Source of the DNA: Coffea arabica
Taxonomy: Eukaryota > Streptophyta > Magnoliopsida > Gentianales > Rubiaceae
Direction: 5' to 3'
DNA: 64,000 bases
Assembly (NCBI RefSeq): GCF_036785885.1
Contig: NC_092317.1
Span: forward strand, 1,676,501-1,740,500
Within the stretch, counting starts at the first letter, position 1, and the number at the start of each line of letters is the position of its first letter. Below are positions 24,141 to 35,940 of the stretch, in pieces. A model generated the notes under the pieces. It saw only the letters and a list, made by a program, of their open reading frames with translations. It did not search any database and was not told where the DNA came from. Made by a program: the position numbers and the translations under genes.

Positions 24141-26784
24141 TTTAAAAAAATATATATATTTATAAAGATTTGATGTAAATAAAATTTAAAAATAATTAAA
24201 AAACATACTTATAGAAAATTAAAACATTTTTTAGTTGAAAACTGCAATCCAAACAACACCTTCGACTTCAGTGGATTTCTTGGTACAATAAAATAGTTAC
24301 TACTCAGATTACGATAGTTGAAATTGAGTAATGGGTTGTTGTGCTGCGACTACTTCTTTTTATGATATGTTTATTCTTTAGAACTTGTGAGTAGTAATGC
24401 CACTAAACTACTTAATAAGTAGACTCTTAATTGGTTGTACTATGCATGATGAGTCATTAATGCATGTCTTTAATATGTACGATGTGTATTTGCTTGCTGC
24501 CTCTATTGAATTTAAAAAGATGAATGTTTTTTTTACCTTATTAAAATTGTGTTCCAAATAGATGCACCAGCTGAGGTGTCTTGAAAGCCATTAAATATTA
24601 TTGAATGTGGACGTATTTATTAATCTTCAAAAACAAGGCCTGCTTAAAAGTTCTCACTACTACTAGTTAGTATTAAAAACCTCAAGACTAACAAATTTAA
24701 ATGGGCTTTTTTTTTTCTTGGAAAATGGGCACTTGTTAATATACATGAATTTTTACCTAATGTATACACGCACACACACGTACATAAAGTAAAACATCTT
24801 TAAGAATTAAGAGTGTTTAATAGACCCAATACATATTAAGATTAACCCATATTATTAGAGTAAAAAAGGGAAAAGGATTTATGATGCTATTGCTGCAAAT
24901 ATCTTCGTACTTAATAAGTCATCAGCTTTTTAAGTTGTTTTTTTTTTTTATTTTCCCATTTAATGAAAGCGTGAACAGCACCACATGATCCGATTTGCAA
25001 TCAGATCAAAAATTTCAAGTCCCAAGCCCCAGCCCCCAACAAGCCACCCATCCAAATCCCCAAAATGACACCGTGGTCCCGATCCTTAACCTTGGAACCA
25101 TACCAATACACTGCTGTTATCCGTCTCCGTCAAAGCCTCAATTCAGTGACACAGTAATACTTAATCGCTCAAAGTCCGAAACAGGGCCTCACAATTTGAA
25201 GTTTTTTAGCAGTTTAAATTAGTTATTATAATTATTATAAATTTTAAAGAAAATTCATACAATTTAAATATAAATTTGAATTTGTTACTTTAATACCAGT
25301 TTATTGGTATAAAATTTTTTATTTACATCAAAACCATATGAATTTATATCAAATATTACTAGAAATATACTAGTAAATATTTTTAGCGTGAGACCGCCAA
25401 TCCGCCGGTTCTCGGTCTGATTTGGCAATTCCAGTTCCCAATGCGCACAGTTGCACATCCCGTTTGTCAGCTAAGGCTCTCCCCGTTACCTGCCTTAACT
25501 CGCACGTTACCGCAATTAAAACCGTCTGCAGCCAGACGGCGACTAAACGGCGCTCTGCATTTGACGGCTGACGTCGTCTGTTTGGCGCCACTTTCCACGG
25601 ATCGTGTCTCGCTGCGTCTCATCTGCTCCCAAGGCCAAACTATTCTTTTTTTTTTTTTTTCGATATTTAAATATGAAAAATTGTATCGCTCTACCTTAAA
25701 CTATTCCTTTTCCTAATCCAATGCTTGTGTTTCGTGTCATTGAGATGGGTGTCATTATTTGACTTGATGCATACACTAGGAATGATTTATTTAGAAAAAT
25801 CTTACTAATCTGTATACGAAAAAAGAAAAACACACGCCATCTTTTGATATTTGCGTGTATCACTCCGAAGATCAAAGCCGTGTCCGTACTCGAGAGGGTT
25901 GAAATTATACATTATTATTTTCTTTGAAATTCCATGGAGCAAAGTTTAGTTTCGTGATTACGATACAAATTGTTTAAGTGTAGGTGTCGCGATGGGGCAA
26001 AACAAATTTTAAACTTATATATTGATGTGCACACACTCTTTTTGGTTTATTTCACGCCTTTAAAATGTTTTTCACAAAAAAAAAAAAATAATGACAAAGT
26101 GAGTTAATTCGGTCCCGTGGATATCATATTATAACTTCAAATATTTTCAAGAGGACCTACAACAACTTTTGAATTTGCAAGCTACACTCCTGTACAGAGC
26201 ATTATGGATTAACTTTTAATTCAATGACAATATAATTATTTTATTATATTATAAATATTGGATGTATGCCACGTATGTATGATTTAAATTTTATAATTCA
26301 ATTTATGTTATATGGTATGATCTAAACTTATTCGTGTAAAATAATTATACACTATCACTGACAGTATAGCGACTTCTTTACATTAATAATTTTGGATGTA
26401 TATCACATATACATGATTTGAATTTTAAATTTGAGTTTTTGCATTACAAGCATGTTTTCGAATTAATTTTTTTCATTTTTTTCAACAACCCTTTTAAATA
26501 AATTTCAAACGGTCTTCTGTTCAAACAAACCTATTTGTTAACATAATTTACTTAAAAATTAGGGAAAAACAGCACTAACGTCTAACCCTCATCATAGCAA
26601 AAGCCAAGATTTTCAATCATACAAAAGAAAATTGAAGCAGACATTATTTTACAAGTGTTTTTTTTTAAAGGAAGAGTGTTTGGTTGGGTGGTAAAATAGA
26701 AGGAATTGTAAATATGATATCTTAAATTCAAGATCCCCTACTCACTAAAAAAATATATCTTCATTTAAAATAAACATGATCTAA
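24141..26784. other. Intergenic, includes a GC-rich patch
   Basis: About 24150-24265 ends in gcaatccaaacaacacc, another MITE terminus. A patch at 25385-25640 is markedly GC-richer than its flanks and open on both strands (frames of 73-91 codons), but I recognise no domain. The rest is AT-rich with no gene. Confidence 0.45.
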
Positions 26785-27190
26785 GACATTGATCAAGAAA
26801 TAGAAAGACGTCTACCTTCTAGATCAAAAAGCAAATCAATGGCATTGATCAAGAAATAGAAAGACGTCTACCGTGAAGCAGAAGGCAAATCAATTTAGCT
26901 TATAAAATAACTAATATAGAAAAACATCTACCATGAATCAGAAGGCAAATCAAACTGACATTGGTCAAGGAATGGAAAGACATCTACCGTGAATCAGAGG
27001 GCAAATCAATTTAGCTTATGAAGTAACGAATATAAAAGAAATAGAAAGACATCCACCGTAAATCAGAAATCAAATCAATTTAGCTTATACCTTATGAATT
27101 GGCCAATATAAAAGAAATAGAAAGACATCCACCATGAATCAGAAGGCAAATCAATTTAGCTCATAACTTACGAAGTAATCAATATAAGAT
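26785..27190. repeat. Six-unit degenerate tandem repeat
   Basis: The core tagaaagacatctaccgtga (with variants) followed by atcagaaggcaaatcaattt recurs six times, with unit starts at about 26801, 26857, 26917, 26973, 27042 and 27118. Spacings are 56-76 bp. Units later in the array carry an inserted ttagcttat.-rich piece, which explains the longer spacing. No open frame runs through it. The units are degenerate and directly adjacent, without separate spacers. Confidence 0.8.
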
Positions 27191-27599
27191 CTTCTGTTAA
27201 CGGTTGCACGTTTTGATGTTTTCTTTATGCATATTCGTGTAAGAGTAATGATATATGGTTTTTTTTAACGTGTGCCTGTTTAATCCAACTTATTATGTAT
27301 ATATACATATTAATAATTATCATCTTCTCTTGTATTTATATTATTTTTTCTAATTAATCTTATATTTCAAAAATCTAACAATTGGAGCACATTTTAATAA
27401 ATGTCCAATGGTCACTCGTTAGACAAACCCAGGATATATATCACTAGCAATTGGATCACCAAAACATCACATCCTACTTTTAGAATGCCACCTAATATCC
27501 TTCCTAATATGCTAATTTAATGGCTGACATTGAATGCCATGTGATATATTTCTTAGCGACACAACTTTCTAATTATTAGCTCATTTGTCAAATGAGTTT

Positions 27600-28160
27600 T
27601 TTGGATGTTTAATTAAAATTTTACTATAACTTACTATAGAAGCTGCAAACAAAATTTTAAGATGTAAAATTTCATTTTTCTTTTCTTTCTTCTCCTCTTC
27701 TTCTCCCTCACCTCACCACTCACCTGCCGTGCGCTAGCGATTGGCACTGGCAACAGCAACAAATTTTTTGTTTTTGTTTTTCTTCTCTTATTCTTTTTCC
27801 TTCTCTCCCCTTTCCCTCCGCCATCCTCCTGTCTCCCTTTCCTTGGTTGCGCGATCAATGGTGAGGGAGGGAGGGGGGAATAGAGGTGGCGGGGGAGGGG
27901 GGAGGGAAGAGAGATGGAGGAGAGGAAAAGGGAGAAGAGAAAAAAGAAAAACTGTACAGGCACTGAAAGAGGTGCCAACTGGTGGTGGTGTGTTGAGGTG
28001 AGAGAGGAAGAAGGGATACTTTTTTTTGTATTTTTGAATACTTTGAAGTGCGTGTTTTCTAAATTTTGAGAAAGTTTTTCAAGATTACTGTAATTAAAAT
28101 AGTTAAAAAAAACTTGTAAGAGAAAAATTATGCAAAAAAAACTCCCTTGCCAAATAGGGC
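27600..28160. repeat. Fold-back element with pyrimidine/purine core, copy A
   Basis: AT-rich ends enclose a pyrimidine-rich block (27674-27725 and 27776-27845: cttctcctcttcttctccct and similar) and a purine-rich block (27860-27955: gggagggaggggggaatag and similar), roughly complementary in order. The open frames on both strands here are low-complexity products of this composition and are not counted as genes. A similarly built element lies at 56300-57000. Confidence 0.6.
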
Positions 28161-29598
28161 CTATGTTTGCAATTCCTTCTTCCACTATATTGCTATCTTT
28201 ACTTCAACCTCTTCCAACACCAAAATCATCTCAAATCCATTACAAATTGTTTCAACCCATTTTCAGTCAACAAATCCATCTCAACTCCGTGTAACACCTA
28301 ACATCTATAACACAAATCACATCTCCTTTTCCCTCTGATACTTCCCCCTCCATCGTGGACACAAAATCAATCCACAAAACAACAATTGATCGAGAAAATT
28401 AAAGACATATGCACCAACACAATCTTAAAATTCTATGACCACAAAACTATTTATCAACTAAGGGTTGAACACGCATTACCTTGGCTTTTCCTATGATTAT
28501 AGTTATATATATATATATATATATATATATGTTTCTTTTCATATCCCAACAAAGGCTCGAGCGGAAGAAGGATTTAGGCGAAGGGGAAAGAGGGATGAAG
28601 AAAAGGAGGAGATGGCAAAAGGAGATTCCAAAGGACAGAAATCATTAAAGGCTCAAGAATATTGTGTGGCTCAATTTTAATATTCCATGTTAGCCATATA
28701 ATTAGGAAAGATTTCAGGTGGCATTATTGTATATCATCCATCCAAATAGGAGGTGATGGATTTAACAGTGATTTGTATCATTGCTCCTGTTATAATAGTT
28801 GCATGGCTCTACGTTATCCATTCTTTCTGGGCATTGAGCGGGACAAAATTTGGGTTTATCGAATGGGACAAAATTAAAATAATAGTAGTACCAGTAAAAT
28901 ACAGTAGCAGCAGCAAAGACCCAACGTGCGCGGTAGAAATTCTTTCTCTGATCGACTGAGTAGTTTAACCCACCCTACCCTCAAAGTCTGGTCCGTCCTC
29001 TCCTTTCTAAAATGTCGATTCCGGCTCAAAGCGTGAGGTAAGGCTCATCTACAGTTCGTCAAGGGATGGATAAATAAACCCTTCCTGTCCTCCTACCTGC
29101 CGGCTAATATTTCTAGTAGCAGTATATAAGATTCAAATGGCGGTAGTAGCCTGGATTAATAAATAAGTACCACGTACATGAACATGATCTACGGTAAAGA
29201 GTGACTTGCACTCTCCAATAAAGCAAGATCCAGCTGGTATTCAATCTCCCTTATCAAAATATTTTAACACGACCTAGTGTCTCCTAATCTGGGCCTCGTT
29301 GAAAATTTTAGCTAAAGCTACACATCAAGAGAAAAGGGTCATTTTTGTTTTATTCGTTGAATAGAGTATGAGACAGACATTTGTAGTTTTGCAGAGATCA
29401 GAGACAGCGACCCACGATTTAGCATGGCGATTGCTGATTGGCATGGTTTTGTTTTGTTGACGCATTCTTCGTGGCAGTTAAACATAATCCCGGCGTATTT
29501 TATAGTCCACCAAAGCTGCAGAGAGATTTAAGATTCATCGAGCTGCTTACCACTAGGCTTAGATTCTATAACCAAACAACTGAAAATTTTAATCCCAT
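28161..29598. other. Intergenic; unresolved short hydrophobic ORF
   Basis: A (TA)n tract lies at 28503-28531. A frame from ATG 28756 to 28959 encodes 67 aa with one strong hydrophobic helix (MDLTVICIIAPVIIVAWLYV, then IHSFWAL). It has no recognisable family and no support from codon pattern or splice sites, so I list it only as a possibility. Nothing else is seen. Confidence 0.35.
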
Positions 29599-29777
29599 AA
29601 TTCGTTCATCATCTAGGATTGGTCGTCCGTAGTTACAGTAAGGTTCCAGGTTCGACCCCCACGTACTATCGTATCTTTGGATCGAATCTCTGCTCCCTAA
29701 CCTGGGAAGGATTAGTCTGAGTGATTTCGGATACCTCTCTAGACCAAAATAAAAAATAAAAATTCGTTCACCATCTA
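29599..29777 (+). mobile_element. SINE with 17-bp TSD
   Basis: Body 29616-29760, flanked by aattcgttcatcatcta (29599-29615) and aattcgttcaccatcta (29761-29777), which differ at one position. A pol III B box (ggttcgaccccc, near 29650) lies about 35 bp from the 5' end, and the 3' end is an A-rich tail (aaaataaaaaataaa). The size (about 145 bp), tail and target duplication are those of tRNA-derived SINEs. Confidence 0.8.
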
Positions 29778-29812
29778 ATGCCCAAAGTGGTGCAAAAAAA
29801 AAATATTAGGAT

Positions 29813-29991
29813 TTGTTTGAATTGAGCATTTTTTACCCACTTTTATTTGTTTACATCATCATTACAATTTTCAATACACCTTTTTATCTTCCCAATTACC
29901 TTTTTATCTCACATACATCACATCACAAAAAGTGCTACAGTAAAAAAATTCCAAATAATCCCAAATAACTTACAATCCAAACAAGAATAGT
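29813..29991. mobile_element. MITE with cacatacatcacatcaca core
   Basis: The stretch from gtttgaattgagcatttttt to acaatccaaacaagaat shares its terminal TTTGRATTG/CAATCCAAA motif and the internal tttttatctcacatacatca and gtgctacagta blocks with copies at about 46690-46870, 53465-53600 and 57045-57215. These are diverged members of one family, related in plan to the 131-bp MITE. Confidence 0.65.
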
Positions 29992-32900
29992 GTTACTGAA
30001 TTCGCCAAATAAGAATAGTGTTAATATTTTCTACCATAACAATATATAGATTACTGGGTCAACAACTCATTCTAATTTAAATTAAAACTCTAAATTTTAG
30101 ACATACGTTATGTATTCAGGGTGTTAGCTCCAAAAAAAAAAAAATAATTAAAGAATTAGCAGTTCACTAGCTAATTCAAGAAACCAGGAATCCACGGATT
30201 TTGAGAACTGGTATGGGGAATAGCAGCTTGAGAACATTGGCACGTTCTACTCTACCAGCGCGCTCGGATTATTACAGCAATGGATCGTTTTCATGAAAGG
30301 TGGTGGTCTTAATTGAAAGGGACACAGTAGTATTGTTGCTGAAATTTAAGACGGGGGACAAGGAAGAATTTCAAGAAAAATTATGGAGACTCAGTGGCTA
30401 TACATTTTTCGTGGGGATTGGGGGACCTCAAGTCAAGGTATACCAGCAAGATCAATGGTATATTTTAAACGTAATTTTGGGCCTTGTATGATTTTGAAAT
30501 AATAGATAATTTAATGTGTCCGGGCCTCCCTTGTCCTTAAAACATGGGCCCGGGTTGGTGGTCCAAAAATAAACTAATCAGTAGCAATCAGCAAGCACAT
30601 CTTTGTTATCGGCTTCGGGAAATTAATTAATTAGACTATTGCCTCCGATTTGATGTCGGATGAACCAAACCAACGGCACCAAGCTGCCGGTTTCTGTTTA
30701 TTCCGCATCATAAATTAATGGATTGTTCATACCAAGTTTGTGCTATTTATTTTACAGCAGTATCTGATAAAAATTACTCTGCAACATGAAAATTCTTTTT
30801 TTTTTTTTTTTTGGCATTTGATCCATCAATTGAATGCAACATAGAATTTTACTTTGTTTGTCGAACAACCAAAACAGGAGCATAAATATTCCACCCATCT
30901 GCAATAAAACTTTTGAATCTTTTCATCGCATTTTTTTTCTTGAGCTAATTTTTTATAAGTTAACCTTACATACACTGACAGTGCATATGAGATTTAAATT
31001 TAAATTAACTGTCATGCATTTAAAGATGATAAAGTATATATTGCAGTGTACATAAGATTAATTCATTCCTTGTATCAAAATTCAAGTTACTTGTTGTTAT
31101 GCTGTTTTGTTTGGCATAAATAGGAGGAAGTTAAGCAATAGTCGTTATTGCTTTGCAACCTGTATATTTCATGAGCACAAGGGTTCCTTGTCCTCTGTAT
31201 TGCTAAGAGGTTTTTGAAGCGCAAATATGGTATTAAGGTCGTGGGTGTAATGATGCACGAGGCGTTTCCATGGTCACCATATAAATGTTAAGTGTGTAAT
31301 GAGTTGAAGTGCATAATTCTCAGTCCACAGTCATTTTTTTACTTCACATATACTTACTTATTAAAGTGTTATATTATTTTTTTCTATAAAAAAAAAATAA
31401 AAATTCAAGAAATAGCGATCCAAGACCAAAGCCAGTTTTAGTGGGCAACAAACAACATGTGATCCTGATCACATGGTGGGGTGGGGATGGTGGCAGCCCA
31501 AAATGCATACAGGAGCTGATTACAACGTCTCCTGCTCGCTTTCTCTTGACTTTTAACAATCAATCGAATGACCCTTGGATATATATTCACATGCAGATCC
31601 TTTTTTCTTTCTTTTGCCTATCTTTCTTGGGTGGAATTTTCGATAAATGCAATTCGTACATGCCCTGCAGGGTTTATCCAGAAACTTAGAACGAAACTGA
31701 GTACGTAGTAGTTTCACGGCAGATCGATGATGTGCAAGATTGACACGCATATTAACGTATCTCATTGTTTTGTATTCTGCAGTACAAAGACGCATCAAAT
31801 TGAAATGTTACAATCTTGGTGCAGGTTGGATGATGGATGAGGATGAAAACTGAAAATCAAGAAATCCAATTGTCACTTTCGTTCCATCGAAGCTGTGGCC
31901 TACTTGCATTCCAATTATGCGTGCATGATGTTCATGTTTAACCCCTCGGATCGAGTTTCGAGTTATAATATACTGGTCCATAGCGATGCTTCCCTAATTA
32001 TATGGTGGACCACTTGAATGAAAGACCGAAGAAGGACACATGCATGCATGTCCTCTATTTGGAGATTTGGTCAAATTCCAGGCACCATCATATCATCCCC
32101 GCCGGAATCTTGTATTACTAGATGCTTATAATTTCCATGATTCCTTGGAAAAAGTGCTGTATAGGTTTCAGTGATGCCGAATCTTTGATAGGGTATACGA
32201 ACAGATATAGAATATTTATCTATCGATTTGTTTTTAATACGAAGAAATGGCAGGAAAAAGCCGAAACAGCATGCTATATCCATATCATCAGACAACCCCG
32301 TGATATATCTTTATAGATGGAAAAAGAGGGCATGTGTTTACAAGAACAAGAACAAAAATTCTTTTTTTTTTTTTAAAGAAAGAAGGATATTTATATTTTT
32401 GACGAGCGCACCCCAATCATTAATCATGCGGGGAATGATCTGATCGATCAAGAACCGCAATTGTGGTCTGTTAGGTATGAGATTAATGAGGAATGATAAA
32501 TCCATTATTGTTATGCTGCCTTTTTCTTTGTTAGGACATTCTTCTCATGTCGAAGTGCTCCAGGTTGAAGAACATGGCATATATCTTCTACTTTTAATCC
32601 CTACTACCTTACTGTCTTACCTAACTCTCCCCCTATCTCATCCTGAATGACTAGTGAATGGAACCTAGTTCATCTTGAATGACTACTGAATGAATAATAC
32701 TAAGATAACAAATTCATGCCACAAAGTGATCACCATCCACATTTCAGAGGATGTTGCTTACAGCATACATAAGTTGGTGAATCAAAGAACAACCATACCC
32801 TGCCCTTTTCTTCTTCTTTTTTTCTCTCATCATGAGTTTCTTTGAGGTAAGGTGAGAGTTGTGGCTCAGGAATACAATGGATAGGAAGGCCTCCCTCAAC

Positions 32901-33752
32901 AGTCGCTTCACACATACACAATTATTACCACCCTCAAATCCAATGATCATGCATCTGTCTTCATGTGTTGAAATGTCAAAATCGGATTTTTTTTTTTTTT
33001 TTTTTTGGTTTGTGTTTTGAGGGGGGGGGCCTTCGGTTCCCAGCAGAATGAGGACTGGGGCCGGAATTGTTGTATTGACACTTTTGCAATGCAGTGTCCC
33101 GAAAAAGTTGTGCAAGACAATAAACATTTTGTCTCTTAGTTTTTGTTCCAACTCAAAGATTGAAAGAGCTGATGTTTCATCCATAAATTTGAGTCAGTAC
33201 CATTATTTAGATTCTATCATTCACGAACGCTCCATCAAGTTCAAGGGTCTTGGCCCCGATCAGCTTAAAGAGTGTTGTCTATTCTATGGCATGTGAACTT
33301 CATATTTCCGAAGCATGATAGAAGACAGAATTATTCAGGTGTCAAGTGCGACTTTATAGTTCAATGTCTCACCTAAAAGGCTCTTTCTTTATTTGCCATT
33401 GTCGTCGGTACCTAGGTTACTACAAAACCATGCCTCCATGGTTTCAAAATTATAGTTGCATGAAAACAGAACCAAAATTTCAGTCGAAATTGGTATTAAT
33501 TCCAGGATAAGGATTTTTTCTTTTTTTTTTTTAAGGTAAAACTGTAACTTTTGTTGATATGAAACAAGAAAATTTGTACAAGAAATTGAATACGTCAGGA
33601 GCTTACATATCAAACAAACTATCATAGATGCCTCTCTCAACATTACACTAATTGAACACTGTGAACAACCACCAGCCACCAAAGACTGGTGGCCACCACC
33701 AAAGACTTAAGTCTTAGTGGGTGTGACGTCAATGGTTCAAATATTGACTCCC
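29992..33752. other. Intergenic, no gene seen
   Basis: AT-rich DNA with poly(T) runs at 30796-30812 and 32989-33006 and a diverged MITE near 30960-31065. The scattered 60-150-codon frames have no recognisable domains, start contexts or splice partners. Confidence 0.5.
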
Positions 33753-33881
33753 ATCATAATATGTGGTTTCCTCAAATCCGTACGGGTGCGTAGTTATCAT
33801 AATATGTGGTTTCCTAAATTTCCTACGGGTGCGTAGTTATCATAATATATGATTTTTTCTCAAATCTATACGAGTACATAG
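33753..33881. repeat. 43-bp tandem repeat, three units
   Basis: Units begin atcataatatgtggtttcct at 33753 and 33796, with a degenerate third at 33839; each ends tacgggtgcgtagtt or a variant (third unit: tacgagtacatagtg). The period is 43 bp. Just upstream (33700-33752) is a gtcaatggttcaaatattga stretch that resembles a pol III B box, so the repeat may be the tail of a decayed SINE-like unit. Confidence 0.75.
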
Positions 33882-35143
33882 TGCATTCGTCTGATTCGAT
33901 GGTGGTTCAGTCTCCATCGGCTCCTCTGTAAGCCCAGTTGGACCTAACATTTTATCCATCTGCGAGACATAGATGAATAGCGGTGATCTTTGAGGATCGT
34001 CTTCCCTTCCATGAATAACTGGCCCAAAGCTGAGCACAACTTTATAAACAAATCCATGAGCCAAGACCATTTTTATCCCACTCGCTTCAATTTTGGACGT
34101 AAACAAGTTCTATCTGCACTTACAAGTCTCTCATGCAAACTATTTTTTTCAATCTCTTTTCATCTTGATGTTACAAGTTCATTTTACAATAAAATTGATA
34201 GACATGTCGAGAACCAGGATAAATTTTCCAAGTACTTCAAACTTTATCTACCCTTCAAAAAACACAACCCAATAGTTCATCTTTGTGTACCTTTTACGAA
34301 TTTTGGAAAGCATTATCAGGCTCGTGAGATTTTTCTGTAGCCATGAAATTCTTTGAACTTCACACCCCGCATATGTGGGCTCCACAAGATAGTTTCCTCA
34401 TTCCTGGCCTTTGAAATTTGAATTTTGCATATTGTGGCGATCGGAAGCCGGGCTTCCCGGTGCAACGAGAGGCCTCCGCGTCGCAATTTGATTGGGCTTC
34501 CAGTACTTGCTTTTCAACAGCACTGCAGGACTCTCAATGATTGTTCCTAGCTTGGGCCTGGCCCTCTAAACTCTCGTTTTCTAGCAACTTTGTTATTTTT
34601 CTTCGGCTCGTAGTCGACTGAATATAAATGGCGCACTAATAAAATCAACGACAGAAGCACTAAAAAATTTGCATTTTTTTCTCTCTAAAAAAAGAATAGT
34701 ATATTAAGCTTTTTAAAAAAAAAAAAAAAATTTTTAGGGATAAGGACGTTGAAAAAATTCTTCTTATACTTTTTGTATTTGGAATTCTTCTTTTTTTTTG
34801 AGCTCCCTATATTGAACGTTATACACGATGAATTCTTAAAAAAAAATAGTGCGAATGAAAAGTTAACAAGGATAAGTAAGTCAAAAAATTGTTTTTAACC
34901 CTCAAGTACGTGGCTGCTGTGCAGTAATTAACTCCAATTTTTTGCTATGTCATATGATTATTATTCCATTAAGAGACTAAATTCTGGAAAGAGTTTAACG
35001 AGGGGGTTGAAATTTTTGGATTAGTGAAGGTGGCAATATTTTTATATTATGGAGCTGTTGAGAAGAGCTTTTAAGGATGAAAAGAAAATTGCCCACCAAA
35101 AAAAAAACTGCCTAATTTCTTAAGCTCTTCAAGCTGGGTCAAT
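33882..35143. other. Intergenic, no gene seen
   Basis: Open frames at 33840-34340 on both strands were examined and show no recognisable features. Poly(A)/poly(T) runs are frequent. Confidence 0.5.
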
Positions 35144-35940
35144 ATATTAATATTGTCGATTGTGACTGTCCTTTTTTTCTTGTCGATAGATTCCTACACT
35201 AGGGGGAGAGGGAGGACCTGAAGAGATCCAAGAGTAATTCGGAAGAGATTGAACTTCCATCCAGTGACGGAGCCAGGATTTTTTTTTTGGGGGGGCCAAA
35301 ATTGAAATTCCATTCAAAGATGACTAATTCATATATATATATATATATATATCAACTCTCATAATATAAACTAAAATTAAAAAAATTTAGGGGGGGCCAA
35401 TTTTATTTTACACACATATTTACATATTATGAATTAAAATTCTCAAAACTTAGGGGGGGCCATGGCTCCCCTCTGCCCCCCTTGGCTCCGTCATTGCTTC
35501 CATCGAACCAGACGAATGCACTATGTACTCGCTGAATATTTTAACTATAACCATTTTTTAATATGACGAATTGAGAGGGGGCAAGTTTGACGTATCCTCT
35601 TTTGCTTCTTCTATTCTATGGCCACTCTTGCTGGCAAGGTACTATTAAATATATGTGTTAATATTGTCGATTGTGATTGTCTTTTTTTTTTTGTCAATAC
35701 GATAGATTCCTACATTAGAGGGAGAGAGAGGACCTGAAGAGGTCCGAGAGTAATTCGGAGGAGACTGAACTTCCATCGAACCAGATGAATGCACTGCATA
35801 CTCGCTTGAATATTTTAAATAGAACCACTTTTTTTTTAATGTGACGAATTGGTAGGATGCAAGTTTGACGTATCCTCTTTTACTTCTTCTATTCTATGGC
35901 CACTTTTGCTGGCAAGGTACTATTAAATACATGTGATTCT
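35144..35940. repeat. Tandem duplication, about 280 bp per copy
   Basis: Copy 1 (about 35144-35655, interrupted) and copy 2 (about 35656-35940) both run from tattgtcgattgtga through gggagag.gaggacctgaaga, gaacttccatcgaaccaga and caagtttgacgtatcctctt to ctggcaaggtactattaaat. They remain closely similar. Copy 1 is longer only because it carries the MITE at 35262-35496. Confidence 0.85.
35254..35504. mobile_element. 235-bp hAT-type MITE with 8-bp TSD
   Basis: Element 35262-35496, flanked by cttccatc at 35254-35261 and 35497-35504. The termini are CAGTGACGGAGCCAGGATT and, complemented from the right, CAATGACGGAGCCAAGG. Subterminal regions carry opposed gggggggcc and ccccccttgg runs. The uninterrupted sequence gaacttccatcgaaccaga in copy 2 of the tandem duplication (octamer at 35770-35777) is the empty site, which confirms both ends and the octamer duplication. 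Confidence 0.92.

Noticed and set aside
26785-27190. Regular repeats that might suggest a CRISPR array
   Set aside because: Units are degenerate, directly adjacent without unique spacers, and lie in plant nuclear DNA with no cas genes.
27634-28185. Long open frames on both strands (183 and 86 codons)
   Set aside because: They coincide with pyrimidine/purine tracts; the products are Ser/Pro/Leu or Arg/Lys/Gly low-complexity strings with no domain.
28756-28959. 67-codon frame with one hydrophobic helix, preceded by aggaggtg, which looks like a ribosome-binding site
   Set aside because: Compared with the plastid small photosystem and cytochrome proteins I know and matched none; a bacterial-type signal has no meaning in nuclear DNA. 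Kept only as a note in the intergenic entry.
33840-34340. Frames of 88 and 116 codons on opposite strands
   Set aside because: No recognisable motif, no splice partners, and part of the DNA belongs to the 43-bp tandem repeat.
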